DNA of 64,000 nucleotides from Melitaea cinxia (Eukaryota; Arthropoda; Insecta; Lepidoptera; Nymphalidae), in the NCBI RefSeq assembly GCF_905220565.1, contig NC_059417.1, positions 8,046,518 through 8,110,517 of the forward strand. The letters run 5' to 3'. Positions within the stretch are counted from its first letter, which is position 1; each line of letters opens with the position of its first letter. This document shows positions 1 through 11,300 of the stretch, in pieces. The notes below the pieces were generated by a model. It saw nothing but the letters and a program-made list of their open reading frames with translations. It was not told the DNA's origin and searched no databases. The position numbers and the translations under genes are program-made.

Positions 1-1682
1 CTTACAATTAAACTTCAATTAATTCTTCTATTTGACTAATTTTTCCACTAATCCAACCTGTATATACATATGTACTCATAAACATATATAAAAGATTGTT
101 TATTGTACGATTATTAGATATTATAAGTTTATTTATCAACTTATATAAAACGTATTATTTACATTTATATTACATTAAATCTCGCTTATATACATATTTT
201 AATTGGTAAAGGTTAAGAATTTATTAAATGGAAATGGAAATTATCCAAAAGGTTTTTTTCGGTAATTATATCCGGCTGGGCATTTTCCGGAATGAGTAGA
301 CTCAAACGTGATATACGTGGTTTGGACATAAAATAGATTAATACAGATTATTATAGATTTAGGCCAGACTAACAACTTTGGTACTACATTATCTGTACAA
401 GAAATGGTATGTTGTGAAATTTTAATAAAAAGAGCAAAAGAACTTTAACGAATAGTTTTAATCACGACATTTCACAGATTACAGAGAAAAGAAAATGACA
501 TATTAGACTAATAAGTTGTTACAAAAATAGTGTTGCCACTAAAATAGCTAAACACGAATTTTATTATTTCAACAGGGTAACTTTAAGATCCGGCACATAC
601 ACAAAACATAGACAGATTTTACTATGAAATTTAGGCGGTAAAAGTGGCCAAAAAAAGGCTATTGCGGTCAATAATAGTCTACTAGTCGATACATCCAAGC
701 ATGAAAACTAAAGTAAACAAAATGGCAATAGTTCCTATTTCAATAGATTTTCAGATCATTTCCTCGAAATAAGTCTCTGACATAATAAGTGCCTTTTAAT
801 CAATGCTCTCTCAAACTTTTTACCTATAAGAATCGACATCGTAATGATTTACACGAATATTTATGGCTCTAAAGCAAGTAGCGTTTTAGTAAGGATAATA
901 AAATCCTGCTTTGAAATGATTTACAATTCATTACTTTTGCATCTGGGTTACCCGAACTTATGCTAATTTGTGCAATTTATAAATACTCCAGTTTGCCTTC
1001 GTTCGGGCTTAATTTGACTACAGCCCTGTCTAAAATCTGATTGAATTACCCTGCGTGCAATAGAGTAGTAGTAGAGTAAAGAGTGCTTCCTAATCAAAAG
1101 GCTTGAAGTTTGGTTGGTTTCACTGCCTGTGTTAAAATATTGGAAAACCTTTTTTAAGAAACGGTTCTTTTGAACTAAGCTTACATTAATACAAATTAAT
1201 GTTTTTTAGATATTAGATATCGCATAATATAATCATTACTTTTGTTGCAAATGATATTTTATGTATGTATTTTTGAAAAATAATTGTGTATAATAGAATT
1301 AATTAAACAAATATTATATTATCATAAATTATTGAATATATGAAATGTGCTCAATTTGGTTTTATAAAATACTATACCAATAGTGGTTATTTGTCAAAAT
1401 AAATATCAAAAATGCTGACTGAAAGGAAGAGGATATTTAGTGCGGGCAAGGGTAAGAATTATAAATATAGTATGCTGTAGAATATATCTATCACATGTTT
1501 TAAAATATAAATACATATAACAGACTGATTTCCAAATGTAGTCGTAAGATTAAAAGCGCATTTATTTTACCTAATAAACATATAAATAATTACTGTTATT
1601 AAATATTTACTACAAAACCTATTATTATTTATATTATTTAAGACTGTTGTTGTTGATTTTTTAAATATAAATATATAATCTA
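1..1682. other. AT-rich stretch, no gene seen
   Basis: No ORF of useful length, no recognisable protein fragment and no clear repeat ends are visible. It may be intergenic or intronic sequence of a gene outside the window. Confidence 0.5.
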
Positions 1683-1916
1683 TTCGCGTTAAGAAAATAG
1701 TGATTCATCGCTGTCATTTGGCCATATCCAAATTAGAACATTTTTTTATTCGGCCAGGTTTGCATTCAAGCGTACGGCTCACCTGATGGTAAGAGGTTAC
1801 CGTAGTAGATAGACGCCTGTAACATAGGAGCATCGCAAGCGCGTTGGCGATCCCTTTTTTTACGATGGATCCCTTTTTTAGGCAGTGTGCCTATTTTGCG
1901 TGGTAGGCTGGGGGCT

Positions 1917-3473
1917 TCATTCATGCCAGCCTAGCTCCTTGAGGAAGCCTAGCAGACCCCTTGTGTTGCTGACGACTTCCCGGAGCGACCTCGGTGTCCC
2001 GAGGTGTAGCGCCCTGTAATTCGCCACACTACCGCATTCCAGCAGGATGTGTGAGGCCGTTTCTTCTGCCTCCATGCACGCTCTGTATAGGGGGCTGTCT
2101 GTAACACCTAAATTGTGTAAGTGTTTGTTAAGCAAGGCATGTCCGGTAAAAGCCCCGACCAGTAGTCGGAGCTGGGCTCTCCCATAACCGCGAAGTTTGC
2201 GGGACAATCTTGGGTTGATCGTCGGAAGAGCTTCCTTGGTCTGCCTGCAGGTAGTTAGGTTTGTCCAATATTCTTGGTGCATTACCTTGGTGTTGTGTCG
2301 CAGCTGGCTGCGCAGCCATCGGAAAAGCAGAGGCAGAATGGGTTCGGGTCCGTGGACCCTCATCTCCGATCCATTCCTCGCTAGTCGGTCAGCCGCGTCG
2401 TTGCCTCGCGATCCACTGTGGCCCTTTATCCATTGAAGGATAATGGTGTTTGTTACACTTACCTTCGTCAGAGCTCGATGGCACTCGTATTTTAGCCCCG
2501 ATGTCACCATGTCGCTCTGTAGGGCTTGAAGGACCGATCTGCTATCGGAAAGAATACGGATTGGATAACTATGTACCTCTCTAGAAGTGATCGCTGTTGC
2601 AGCCATTATGATTCCCATACATTCCGCCTGAAAGACGGTGTTGTGGATTCCCAATGGCGATGACATTTTGATATTCAGGTCTTCTGAGTAAACTCCAGAA
2701 CCTGTACCTGTTGATGTTTTCGACCCGTCTGTGAAGATTCTCAACTCCTTGGGGTTGAGGCCTTCCCCTGGGTCTTCATGTAATTGTATTCTGTATTTTT
2801 TATCAAATACGTACTGTTTGGGTATCCTGTCGGTAACCGCTTCGATGAGCGGTTCCCTGTTCGCCAGTTCACCAAGTATACCTGTATGTGTTACTTTTAC
2901 GTTTCTCCATAGGTTTAGCTTCCTGAGTCTTACCGCGGCTGCTCCCGCCTCCTGTTGGATAAACAGATGCAGCGGCGGCAAGTTCATTAGGGCTTCCGGG
3001 GCCGCAGTCGGAGTGGTCCTCATGCAGCCCGTAGTCGCCATGCAAGCCAGTCTTTGAAGTCGTTGTAGCTTTGCTTCGCCGGTGATTAGTTTGGTTCTCG
3101 GCCACCAAACCACTGCGCCATAGCTGATAATTGGTCTGATGACGGACTGGTACAGCCACAGAGTGATTTTTGGGCATAAACCCCATCTTTTACCTCTCAT
3201 TCTGCGGCACTGCCAGAAGGCTATTGTAGCCTTGTCAATCTTGCTGTTGAGATGGCTGCTCCAGTTCAGTTTGCTATCTAGGATGATTCCTAGATACTTT
3301 ACCTCCGAGCTGAACTGCAGCTCCGTTCCGAACAGTCTAGGGGGATTGTAGTTCCCCAATAGTCGTTTGTTAGTGAACATTACCTGTTCCGTCTTTCTGG
3401 GATTGACGGTAAGTTCGTTGTCTATGCACCATCTCTCCACAATCCGTAGCGCCTGTTGTGTAACATTGCACAC
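1917..3473 (-). pseudogene. LINE ORF2 fragment: end of reverse transcriptase plus RNase H
   Basis: An open frame of 518 codons. The first visible codon is GTG, not ATG, and the frame can be followed upstream to about 3510, where it reads 'IAILISGRVSSTV', i.e. the sequence just after the RT catalytic YADD. The first ~240 residues are the RT thumb/connection ('VKYLGIILDSKLNW', 'WWPRT'). The next part is an RNase H domain with the four acidic residues in place: D249 (TDGS), E285 (AECMG), D310 (SDSRS) and D358 or D359 (GNDAAD). A C-terminal Cys/His motif (CMEAEETASHILLEC) follows, as in many insect LINEs. The endonuclease, fingers and palm are absent, so this copy cannot mobilise itself. Confidence 0.85.
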
Positions 3474-3496
3474 GGTACTGCTGACTCTGCCACTAA

Positions 3497-3934
3497 TTAA
3501 AATGGCAATTCAAAGCGTTGGAGGGCAGCCACCTCTTCTGCCGTCCGGGTTCCGGGTTGCCACGGCGCCCTGTCGGCAACAAGGATAGCACCCTCTGTTG
3601 AGGACGCCGTCGACGTGGACGGCCTTGGTTCCTCCGGTTTCCCAGTTTCCCCTCGGCCTCCCACGGACTTGCGTTTTGTGTGTGGTGGCGCCACCTCGGC
3701 AGCACCACCCCCATGTTTGTGTGTGTTTGCCGAGGTCAAGGTCGACTTCGCTGCCTTGCCTCCGCTTGTGGGGGAGGGCGGTCCCAACTTCGTGGTACCG
3801 TTCCCCTGTTGTGTCTGTTGGACCCGTAATGGGTGTTTGGTAGACGGACCCGCATTCGCGGTTCTCGCCACCAGTGAGGTACCATCCGGTTTCCCTTCAG
3901 GTCCCTGTGTGGGTTTGGATCTGTTTTTGTCCAT
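3497..3934 (-). pseudogene. Gag-like or linker ORF of the same LINE block
   Basis: A 145-codon frame beginning ATG (MDKNRSKPTQGPEG) and rich in Pro, Ser, Thr and Lys, low in hydrophobic residues. It resembles the disordered N-terminal part of insect LINE gag proteins, but no domain is recognisable. It ends about 10 bp before the point where RT sequence resumes with IAILIS, so it sits exactly at the internal deletion or recombination junction. Whether it belongs to the same LINE family or to a second element joined to it cannot be decided by eye. Confidence 0.4.
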
Positions 3935-4249
3935 GATGTGTAAGAAATAAATTCATCCACTGCGCTCCCTACCCTCCATGGAGCCCGCAACGTTGGGGAT
4001 ACCGTTGCGACACCGGGGCTACGCAGTGGGTATAGATGTGAAAGGTTGGGTTCCAAGCGCGACATCGGGAGCTGCAGATGCCCGTCTGGTGACCGCGATC
4101 CCACGGGCCCCAGTTGTTCCGAACACCCTTGCCCCGTCAGCATGGCCGGTCCCCGTGCCCTCCCAGAGGACCCTTTCCCATCTCGCCAGCGTAAAGCACC
4201 CAGCTCATCCGTGCAGTTACGCATGTCCATTTCCCCGCAGTGGCTAGCT

Positions 4250-6224
4250 ACGGGGCTACCGTTTAGCCTGAAATCCGGACCAAAGAGGGCGTGTTGTCTC
4301 CCATGGTAACAAAATCCAGACCCCGTTCGACTCAGCCCCCCAAGACTCCTTCATCCCTGCGTACGACGATCAACTGCGCAGGACACACGCAGGTAGGCAA
4401 TTGCAATTGTAATCCGCCGGGTCACCTACTATACCCGGCGGATGGCCTGTCATGCTTAGCTACAGCAGTCCAGGGTAGATGGTAGTTTGCGGCGCCCGTT
4501 ACGACCACTGTATTATCAGGGTGTGCGACCCCAGCGCAATGGGCGCTGCTCCAGTAGTGTGATTCTGGCAGAGCTCGAGCCGACAAGTAGTCTGCCGGCC
4601 TCCGCCAGAGCCTTCGCAGCAGGGATCGGATACCTTAGTATCGAGGCGCCTATCCCTCCCAGTCCAGCCATCACTTCACCAGTTTTAATGGCGCCGACGT
4701 CGCATTTGCTGGCCTTGGCTATTTGTTGGTATTAGAGACTATTTGCTTAGTGTCGCAGTTGTCCAGTCCAGAAACTCGGAGGCTCGCGTGCTTCATGGGC
4801 TGGACGACCCTTGCCGTGTCTTCGAGGACGCGGTCGAGCTTCTGCGTCAGACGCTGTGTCGCTTCCGAGGTCTGGACTTTCGCCAGCTCCAACAGCCTGA
4901 CTCCGGTTGCGGCACGTCGAATGCTTAACCCGTCATTAATCTAATGTATCTGCAGCCCGCTGGAGTATGTGACTGTAGGTGACCCCCTGTTCCTTCGCGT
5001 ATGGCTCCAGTGTAATAAACACTGGGGGCCGACGGGGGGCCACCAACTTGGGAGACCGGGATTTCGCCTTCTTTTTCTTCTTCCGCTGCTGCTGTGATTT
5101 CGCAGCAGCGGCATCCGACGCAGGAGGTTTTTCCTTCCTCTGCTTTTTCGTGCCCTTCTTTTTAGCAACTTTTTAGCAACTTTTGGCTGGTAATGGCGGC
5201 TGCAGCCTCACCCTCTGTGGTTTGATCTACCGCCAGCGGTAGACGGTATGTCTTTGCCGGCGGCCGCCTCTCCTGGATGCCTGCGAAGCGGACGTCAAGC
5301 ATCTGCTGAACCGAAGAGAGCAAGGACGCTCGCATCTGATCCTCTCTGTCAATCTCGCTGGGAGTATCCTGCACTTGGCCAAAGACAGTTCGTAAGGGCC
5401 GATCTTTGGCCAGTCAACGTCCCTCCTCAACCGAGTGTTCTCCGCTTGGAGTTTGCGGACTTCGTCCGAGGAGGTTCACTCCTTCAATGCCTCCGCCGCA
5501 ATGCTTATTGAAGATGCCGCATTTTTTAACGCTTTGACGAACGTCCCCTTGAGGTTCGCCGATCTCGCCACTTTAAGAATCATGTCGACGTCCTTTGCGA
5601 CTTGTACGCCCAAGGCGTCGACAGTGCGGATATCGCCGACGTCCAGAACCATCGCCCGGCGTGCTTCTTCCGCCTCCAAAACCACTGCCTCAAGCGCTTT
5701 CTGGCGCGAGACCTCTTCTCTTTTGCTGTTGCGCTTATGTGCAAGCGCAGTCAGCGGCAAATGGCTCTCGTTGCCCGACGATGGCCGAGGTCAAGTGCAG
5801 TCGGGGCCGCTTCCCCATGGATCGGGCCCTCAAGGGCTCCTCCTCGGCAGACTCATCAGAATCGAGAGCAGTGTGCCCCTCCCAAGCATTCTCCACACCA
5901 TCGCTATTAGAAAAATATTTGTCAATTTTCGTTTGGTTCCCACGAGTATGGAGCAAAGGGTGGTCCACCCGAGGCAGTTCCCCCTGTACCTGGGTAAGCC
6001 TGACGTGATCGACTCGGGCGTCGGCCGGTGCTACCGAACCAGGGATTGCAGTAGAGACTGAACTTCCCATCAGCCATGCATCCCCTCGCGCTGCGTCGTC
6101 GCTTGTGATTTGGGGTAATTTTTTTATAGAGGGTTCTCCTCCTTCCTTTCTTCCTCGCGGTCCAGTTGGTTAAGGCAAGACCCTCGGTCCCGTACGTGGC
6201 CGCGAGACATGACCACGACACCAC
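4250..6224 (-). pseudogene. LINE ORF1 (gag-like) remnant with frameshifts
   Basis: Short minus-strand frames that together look like an insect LINE ORF1. The piece at 5476-5760 has the helical gag segment ending 'LKGTFVKALKNAASSI', which is typical of lepidopteran R1/Jockey-type ORF1 proteins. The stretch near 4735-4500 reads 'ALAEAGRLLVGSSSARITLL' followed by RPLRC/WRC, the usual lead into CCHC zinc knuckles, but stops and frameshifts break the knuckles. The 5' section (6070-5735) includes 'SNSDGVENAWEGHTALDSD'. Reading-frame breaks make this a pseudogene. Confidence 0.6.
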
Positions 6225-6870
6225 GTAACGGGATTACGAGAAGCGGCGCGCAAGCGCAGCGCCACCGGAGAATTCCTCCCGTTGATGTGCTCGACGGGAC
6301 AACTCTGCTGAGAGCAGAGTGCCGAAGCGCATTCCCCCACGTGTTGGTCGTTAGCCGCGACGAGCAGCAGTACCACGATTGTGATACTGCTGCCCGCCCC
6401 GTTGCCCAGGGTGCACCGCGAAGAGGTCACCGACAAAAACCCCGCGTTGGCGATCCCTACCTCAACCCTCCCCAGGAACTCTGATCATCTTAATCACCAC
6501 AGGAATACAACACTCCTTGAGAGTATTAAGTTGTAATCTTCTGTAAGGTGGAGGTACTACATCACTTTGAGCAGGATGTTTACTTTGATACGATTTAATT
6601 GGTCAAAAGGGCGTGGCTAAGCTAAGAGACAGCGATGAGTTACTATTTTCTTAGCGCGAATTGTTTAAAGTGTGTATTTTTATTATTAGAATACGGTTAA
6701 ATTTTGATGTTACAGACATTTATATTAAAATGGTTTTCTGTATTTTTCTTCTTATACAATAGTATGCCTTTGAAATATAATTAGAAATATTTATTATTTT
6801 AACTAAGATATAATAGGGATAAATCTGGAAAAATTTGACTGGAATACCTCGTTGCACTACTATATATATA

Positions 6871-7090
6871 ACTAGCTGTGCCTGTGACTTCGTCCGCGTT
6901 TTGGGTATTTACATGTTCTGTAAATTGGCATAACTTTTTTATTATTATTAACTTATTACCATGAAACAAACTAAATGTTAAGCGAAGCTTACCAAAATAT
7001 ATTAGTGAAAACCACATTTAAATCGGATAAGCCGTTTCTGAGATTAGTGTGCACAAACGAACAGACAAACAGACTAAAATCACTGTTTTG
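6871..7090 (+). repeat. ACTTCGTCCGCG-family interspersed repeat, diverged
   Basis: It begins 'aactagctgtgcctgtgacttcgtccgcg' in shortened form and ends near 'cacaaacgaacagacaaacagac'. The same head occurs at 28763 and 49444. In this copy the middle is diverged and no protein frame is visible. Confidence 0.55.
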
Positions 7091-7552
7091 GGTGCTTTTT
7101 GCGTTGATAAAGGTCCTAATAATGTTTTTTCTCATATATCTTCCATGTACAGACAGCGATCAGTTAAATTTTTATTATATGTGTCGATAAGATTGTTGTT
7201 CGAAATTTGGTCGTTTTTTTATTTTTTATTTTTTAATGTTTTGACTTTTATGTACATTCATAGATTGTATCATTGTTTCGAAAGCAAAATGCTTTTGTGG
7301 ATCTGTCAAACCAACAATGCACGGTATATTAAGTGACTTTAGATTACGTAACAGGCATAATTTATAATAATCCTCATTTACGCACAGATAATTCGCACCA
7401 GTAATGTTTCGTGTCTTGCTCGTGTAAAAACGTGCGTTGATGTTGGTTGACAGCTGGTTTTAATATTATGGAATATTTTTTTTTTGCCATGTATACAATA
7501 TTCTGTTGGTTGTTCTATTAAATAAAATAAATATTTTAATAATTTTACATGT

Positions 7553-7778
7553 TTTATTTTATAACTCCGTTCTTATAACTAATCTAAATTATTCAACAAT
7601 TACTTATTACACTAAAATTAAAACCAACGTTTATATAAAACAACAAAAACGTTTTAATTTTATTTATATTTCTCTAATACAAATATTCTTTCTCACATTC
7701 ATAAAAAGAATTGTTAAGAAAGTTTATCAGAGATTCAAGATTGTTTCATTTATCACAATGAAAAGTAATAAAAAATAT
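7553..7778 (-). other. Probable 3' UTR of the AAAP transporter
   Basis: This lies directly after the minus-strand stop codon (7781-7779). A minus-strand AATAAA occurs at 7558-7553, about 220 nt downstream, and is a plausible poly-A signal. The region is AT-rich, with other weaker candidates, so the exact end is uncertain. Confidence 0.35.
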
Positions 7779-8341
7779 TTATAAAACGTGATTAGCTGCT
7801 TCTATGAAGGTTCTTGCAGCGGCGGTCGCGTTCAGTAAACATGGCTGTGAAAATTCAGCTGAAGTAATAGCGTCAGACCAACTGGTATATGTGGCTACAA
7901 TAGTCGCTAGTATACCCATTAACATAACTAGCATGGCTATCAAAACATCATACCATCTCACAGTGTAATCATTCATATCAATATCTGAATTTTTGTCAAC
8001 GTGTGCATTATCAAAAGTCTTATATTTCGTTTGATATCTGTGAGTAATGAGCGGGAAAGAACTGCCATTATGAATTCCATTCGCGCCATTTTTGACAATA
8101 AGTTCATCGGCGAAATGTACAAACTTTTTCTTCGGAATTGGTGGTGTCATATTCGATTTTATTTGAGTTCTTTTATAACACAGTCTTAAGAAAAATAACG
8201 GTGGGAATATAAACATTAAGGGTCCGGTTAAAGTCGATCCAATTAGACCCATGACAAGGTCGAATCTAGGTACAGATTCTCCGAGGAATACCGCTAACGC
8301 GACGATCCCTGAGCGGATGAGGCATCGTTGCACGCAGAATT
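7779..8341 (-). CDS. AAAP transporter exon 8 (terminal)
   Basis: 563 nt, acceptor 'ttgtttag', ends at TAA. Contains SGIVALAVFLGESVPRFDLV, the next segment TGPLMFIFPPLFFLRL, a hydrophilic loop of roughly 85 residues with many Lys, Asn, Asp and His, and a last membrane segment (LIAMLVMLMGILATIVATY). Confidence 0.9.
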
Positions 8342-11300
8342 CTAAACAAAATAAAGATATATTAAAATGTTTAATTCCAGTGAAATTTCTTTTATTTTAT
8401 TATTAATTAACCTATAAGTCGAAAAGTCAAGTGCTTATAGACCAAAATGAAACGCGAAAGAAAAATATTATGTGAAAAGAAAGAAAGAAAGAAAGCGTAT
8501 TCTGTTTAATCAATGCATTATAAACAGAACGAAAGCGCTTCAAGCGCTACTCTTTGATTGAAGATGCCTTTGTCTTCCAAAACGTTGCTAAAAACATAAC
8601 GTAATTAATGCACGACCCCTAATTACCTTTTTCAATCAATAACAGTATTAATTTGTCAAAAAAAAAATGTTTTCGAGTACAACAACTTAACAATTTGCTA
8701 GAAATTTTAGTAGATAGTTATTATCCACGGTAGTTTAATATAATTGTCAATGTAAAAGTATGTTACCTCTAGGTATTTTGAAAATGTCTTCGACGTGCTG
8801 GAACAGCGCGGAGTTACTGACGGCGCTCGAGAAGCAAAGCTGCAGGGTGACCAACAGTGCTACCACGCACAGTGTGATCGATGGTGGCATACCTACATAG
8901 ATAAGAAATTATTAAGTTTTTGTTATGTTTCATGGAAATCATAAATTAATGGAAATTATAAAATAATTTAAATGATGAGACATAATATATACTAAACTAA
9001 ACTAAACTTTGTACTGCCATTTTTTTGTAGAATATTTTGAACAGGAAATCTCCTGCTCAAAATCTTCTGCAGCCCGAATGGGGAAATACCTGGACCTTAC
9101 AGAAGATCATAGCTAAATGAGTAATACTACTCTCAAGCAGTGTTGTGTACCTTTGGTGAGTAAGGTGACTCTGGAGATCTAGGGAGGATTGTGGGTAAGG
9201 TTGGCAACCTGCTTGTAATGCTTCTGGTGTTTCCGTCTATAAGCTACGGTAATCGCTTACGATAAGGAAAACCGTATGCTTGATTACCAAGCTGGCCGTA
9301 TAAAAAAGGTGTTCTAATTTATTAGAATTTAATTAGCAATAGTTGTGGCTAAATGACAGCGATGAATCACTATTTTCTTAACGCGAATGCCTTATAATAT
9401 CCTTAACAAAAAATATGTACAAAATTTTTTATAAAAGAAAAATGAGAGACGAACATTAATACCTTGTAAAATATTATTTTCAAAGCGAAATCCATATCTA
9501 TTCGCCGCCAGTAGCGATGTTACGGTGAACATAAAACCGGTGATCATAAAACCTCCGAGGACCGCCTTGTTGATCTTCCGACTGTCCTTCATATCCACTT
9601 GGAGGGTCAACAACATTGGGTGGATGTCGAACTAGTGACAGAAAAAAATTTAAGCTTGTATCTGAGTTTATTTAGTTACGATTTATAATGGGTATGGCCA
9701 TATGTAGGGCTGCTAAACGTTTAAGTCCAGAGTCCCGATAGCAAGCTCAGTAGCAGTAGCTTTTTGCCGATGCCGCCAAAAGTATATAATAATTTTTTTA
9801 CTATAGATTTAGTCATTTAGAAGATAGATAGAATATACTTTATTGCACACCACTCGGAGACAAAACAAATTACATAAAACAGTTATTTACACATAGAGAT
9901 AGTAATGTACAAAGGCGGTCTTATCGCTTAGTAGCGATCTCTTCCAGACAACCTTTAGATATAGGATAACATGCATTGAAAAGGTAGCAGCGCAATTATC
10001 TATATAATTTGTAAATTCAACATTATGCATGCAAACATGATGCATTTTCGTTCCCTACTCAAAAAATATAGAAAAAAAATACTTCATACATACACATATA
10101 TATATAAAATATCTACATGCATACAAAGTATACGTACTTACATGCTTACACATATACATACATACATACATACATACATACATACATTAATACATACATA
10201 CATACATACATACATACACACATACATACATACATAACATGTCGTCACAATTTAACAAAGTTAATAAGAAATAGAAGATAAAATAAGTAAAAGTGATGCA
10301 AATTGGAAAGAACTAAACTGATTAATTAATCATAGTGAGATAGTAGGCTTTAACTAAGTTTTTAAAGGAGATAAGCGATTGTGCTTTTTTGATGTTGAGT
10401 GGCAACGCATTCCATAACTGGACTGCCTGTACAGAAAAAGACAATTTGTAAAATTTGGTGTTGTGCACAGGAACCCTTAGTGTGAGGTTCTCTGCTGAAC
10501 GAAGAGTTTTATTGTGAGTTCCAAGAAATTCAAATTTATCTTTGAGGTAGATTGGTGCATTTTTGTGGAATAACGCACAGTACAATAGCGAGAGAACATG
10601 CAGATTCCGGCGAAAATGGATAGGTAACCATTTGAGCCTTGAACGAAATTCGGAGACATGATCATATTTGCGCAAACCAAATATGAAACGTATGGCGATG
10701 TTTTAAAGTCGCTCAAGTTTATTCATTTGTTCTTCGGTTAAATTGAGATAGCTTGCGTCGGCATAGTCGAGAATGGATAGGTTTAGAGATTGGGCTGGAA
10801 TAATTTTGGTAGGAATTGGCAGAAAATAACGCAACCTCTGAAGAGATTTTAGTGATGCTAAAGTTTTTCGGCTTAATTCTTTAATGTGATTGGTCCACGA
10901 TAACGTGAAGTCTATGTATAAACCAAGGTTTTTTACATTCTTGCTATATGGTATGACAGTTCCGTTGAATTTTAGCTTCGGTAATTCCACCCAATCGATT
11001 CTAGAAATCAGATTCTGGCTGCCAACTACAATAGCCTGAGACTTAGCAGGATTTACTGTCAGGCCGTACATCTTGCTCCAGCTACAAATAATTTCCAAGT
11101 CCTTATTGATAACAGAGACAGCTGTAGGTAGCCCCTCAAGAGAAGACTGAAGATAAATTTGTACATCGTCTGCGTACATGTGTGGGAGAGAAGTTATGTT
11201 GGAAGTTATTGAATTAATATACAATGAAAAAAGTAAAGTAGACAATACACCACCTTGGGATACACCGGCCATTACATCACACCACGAAGAGAAAGTCTCT

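Larger units (their letters stand above)
1856..6442 (-). mobile_element. Damaged non-LTR retrotransposon with RNase H (I/LOA/R1 group), flanked by a 16-bp target duplication
   Basis: The element reads right to left: gag-like ORF1 remnants at about 6224-4250, a second proline/serine-rich ORF at 3934-3497, then the 3' half of ORF2 at 3473-1917. The 16 bases 'cgcgttggcgatccct' occur at both edges (1840-1855 and 6443-6458), which is a target-site duplication inside the older TIR repeat. A short T run at 1855-1861 is the likely remnant of the A tail. The endonuclease and most of the reverse transcriptase are missing. GC content is clearly higher than in the flanks. The clade is a guess from the presence of an RNase H domain after RT. 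Confidence 0.8.
1683..6660. mobile_element. Non-autonomous TIR DNA element split by a LINE
   Basis: The left end (1683-1726) and right end (6613-6660) are inverted copies of one another, sharing a core like 'gacagcgatgaNtNactatt' with the outermost 'ttcgcg'. The body (1727-1855 and 6459-6612) is the common lepidopteran repeat with 'ctcacctgatggtaag', 'gcgttggcgatccc' and 'cttctgtaaggt'. The LINE at about 1856-6442 interrupts it. A related copy lies at about 9030-9388. I infer a DNA transposon because of the terminal inverted repeats; no transposase is present. Superfamily not determined. Confidence 0.65.

Noticed and set aside
3598..3950. Plus-strand frames of 80-110 codons
   Set aside because: Shadows of the GC-rich minus-strand LINE sequence.
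5435..6061. 208-codon plus-strand frame
   Set aside because: Antisense to the gag-like ORF1 remnant, which has recognisable protein features; this frame has none.
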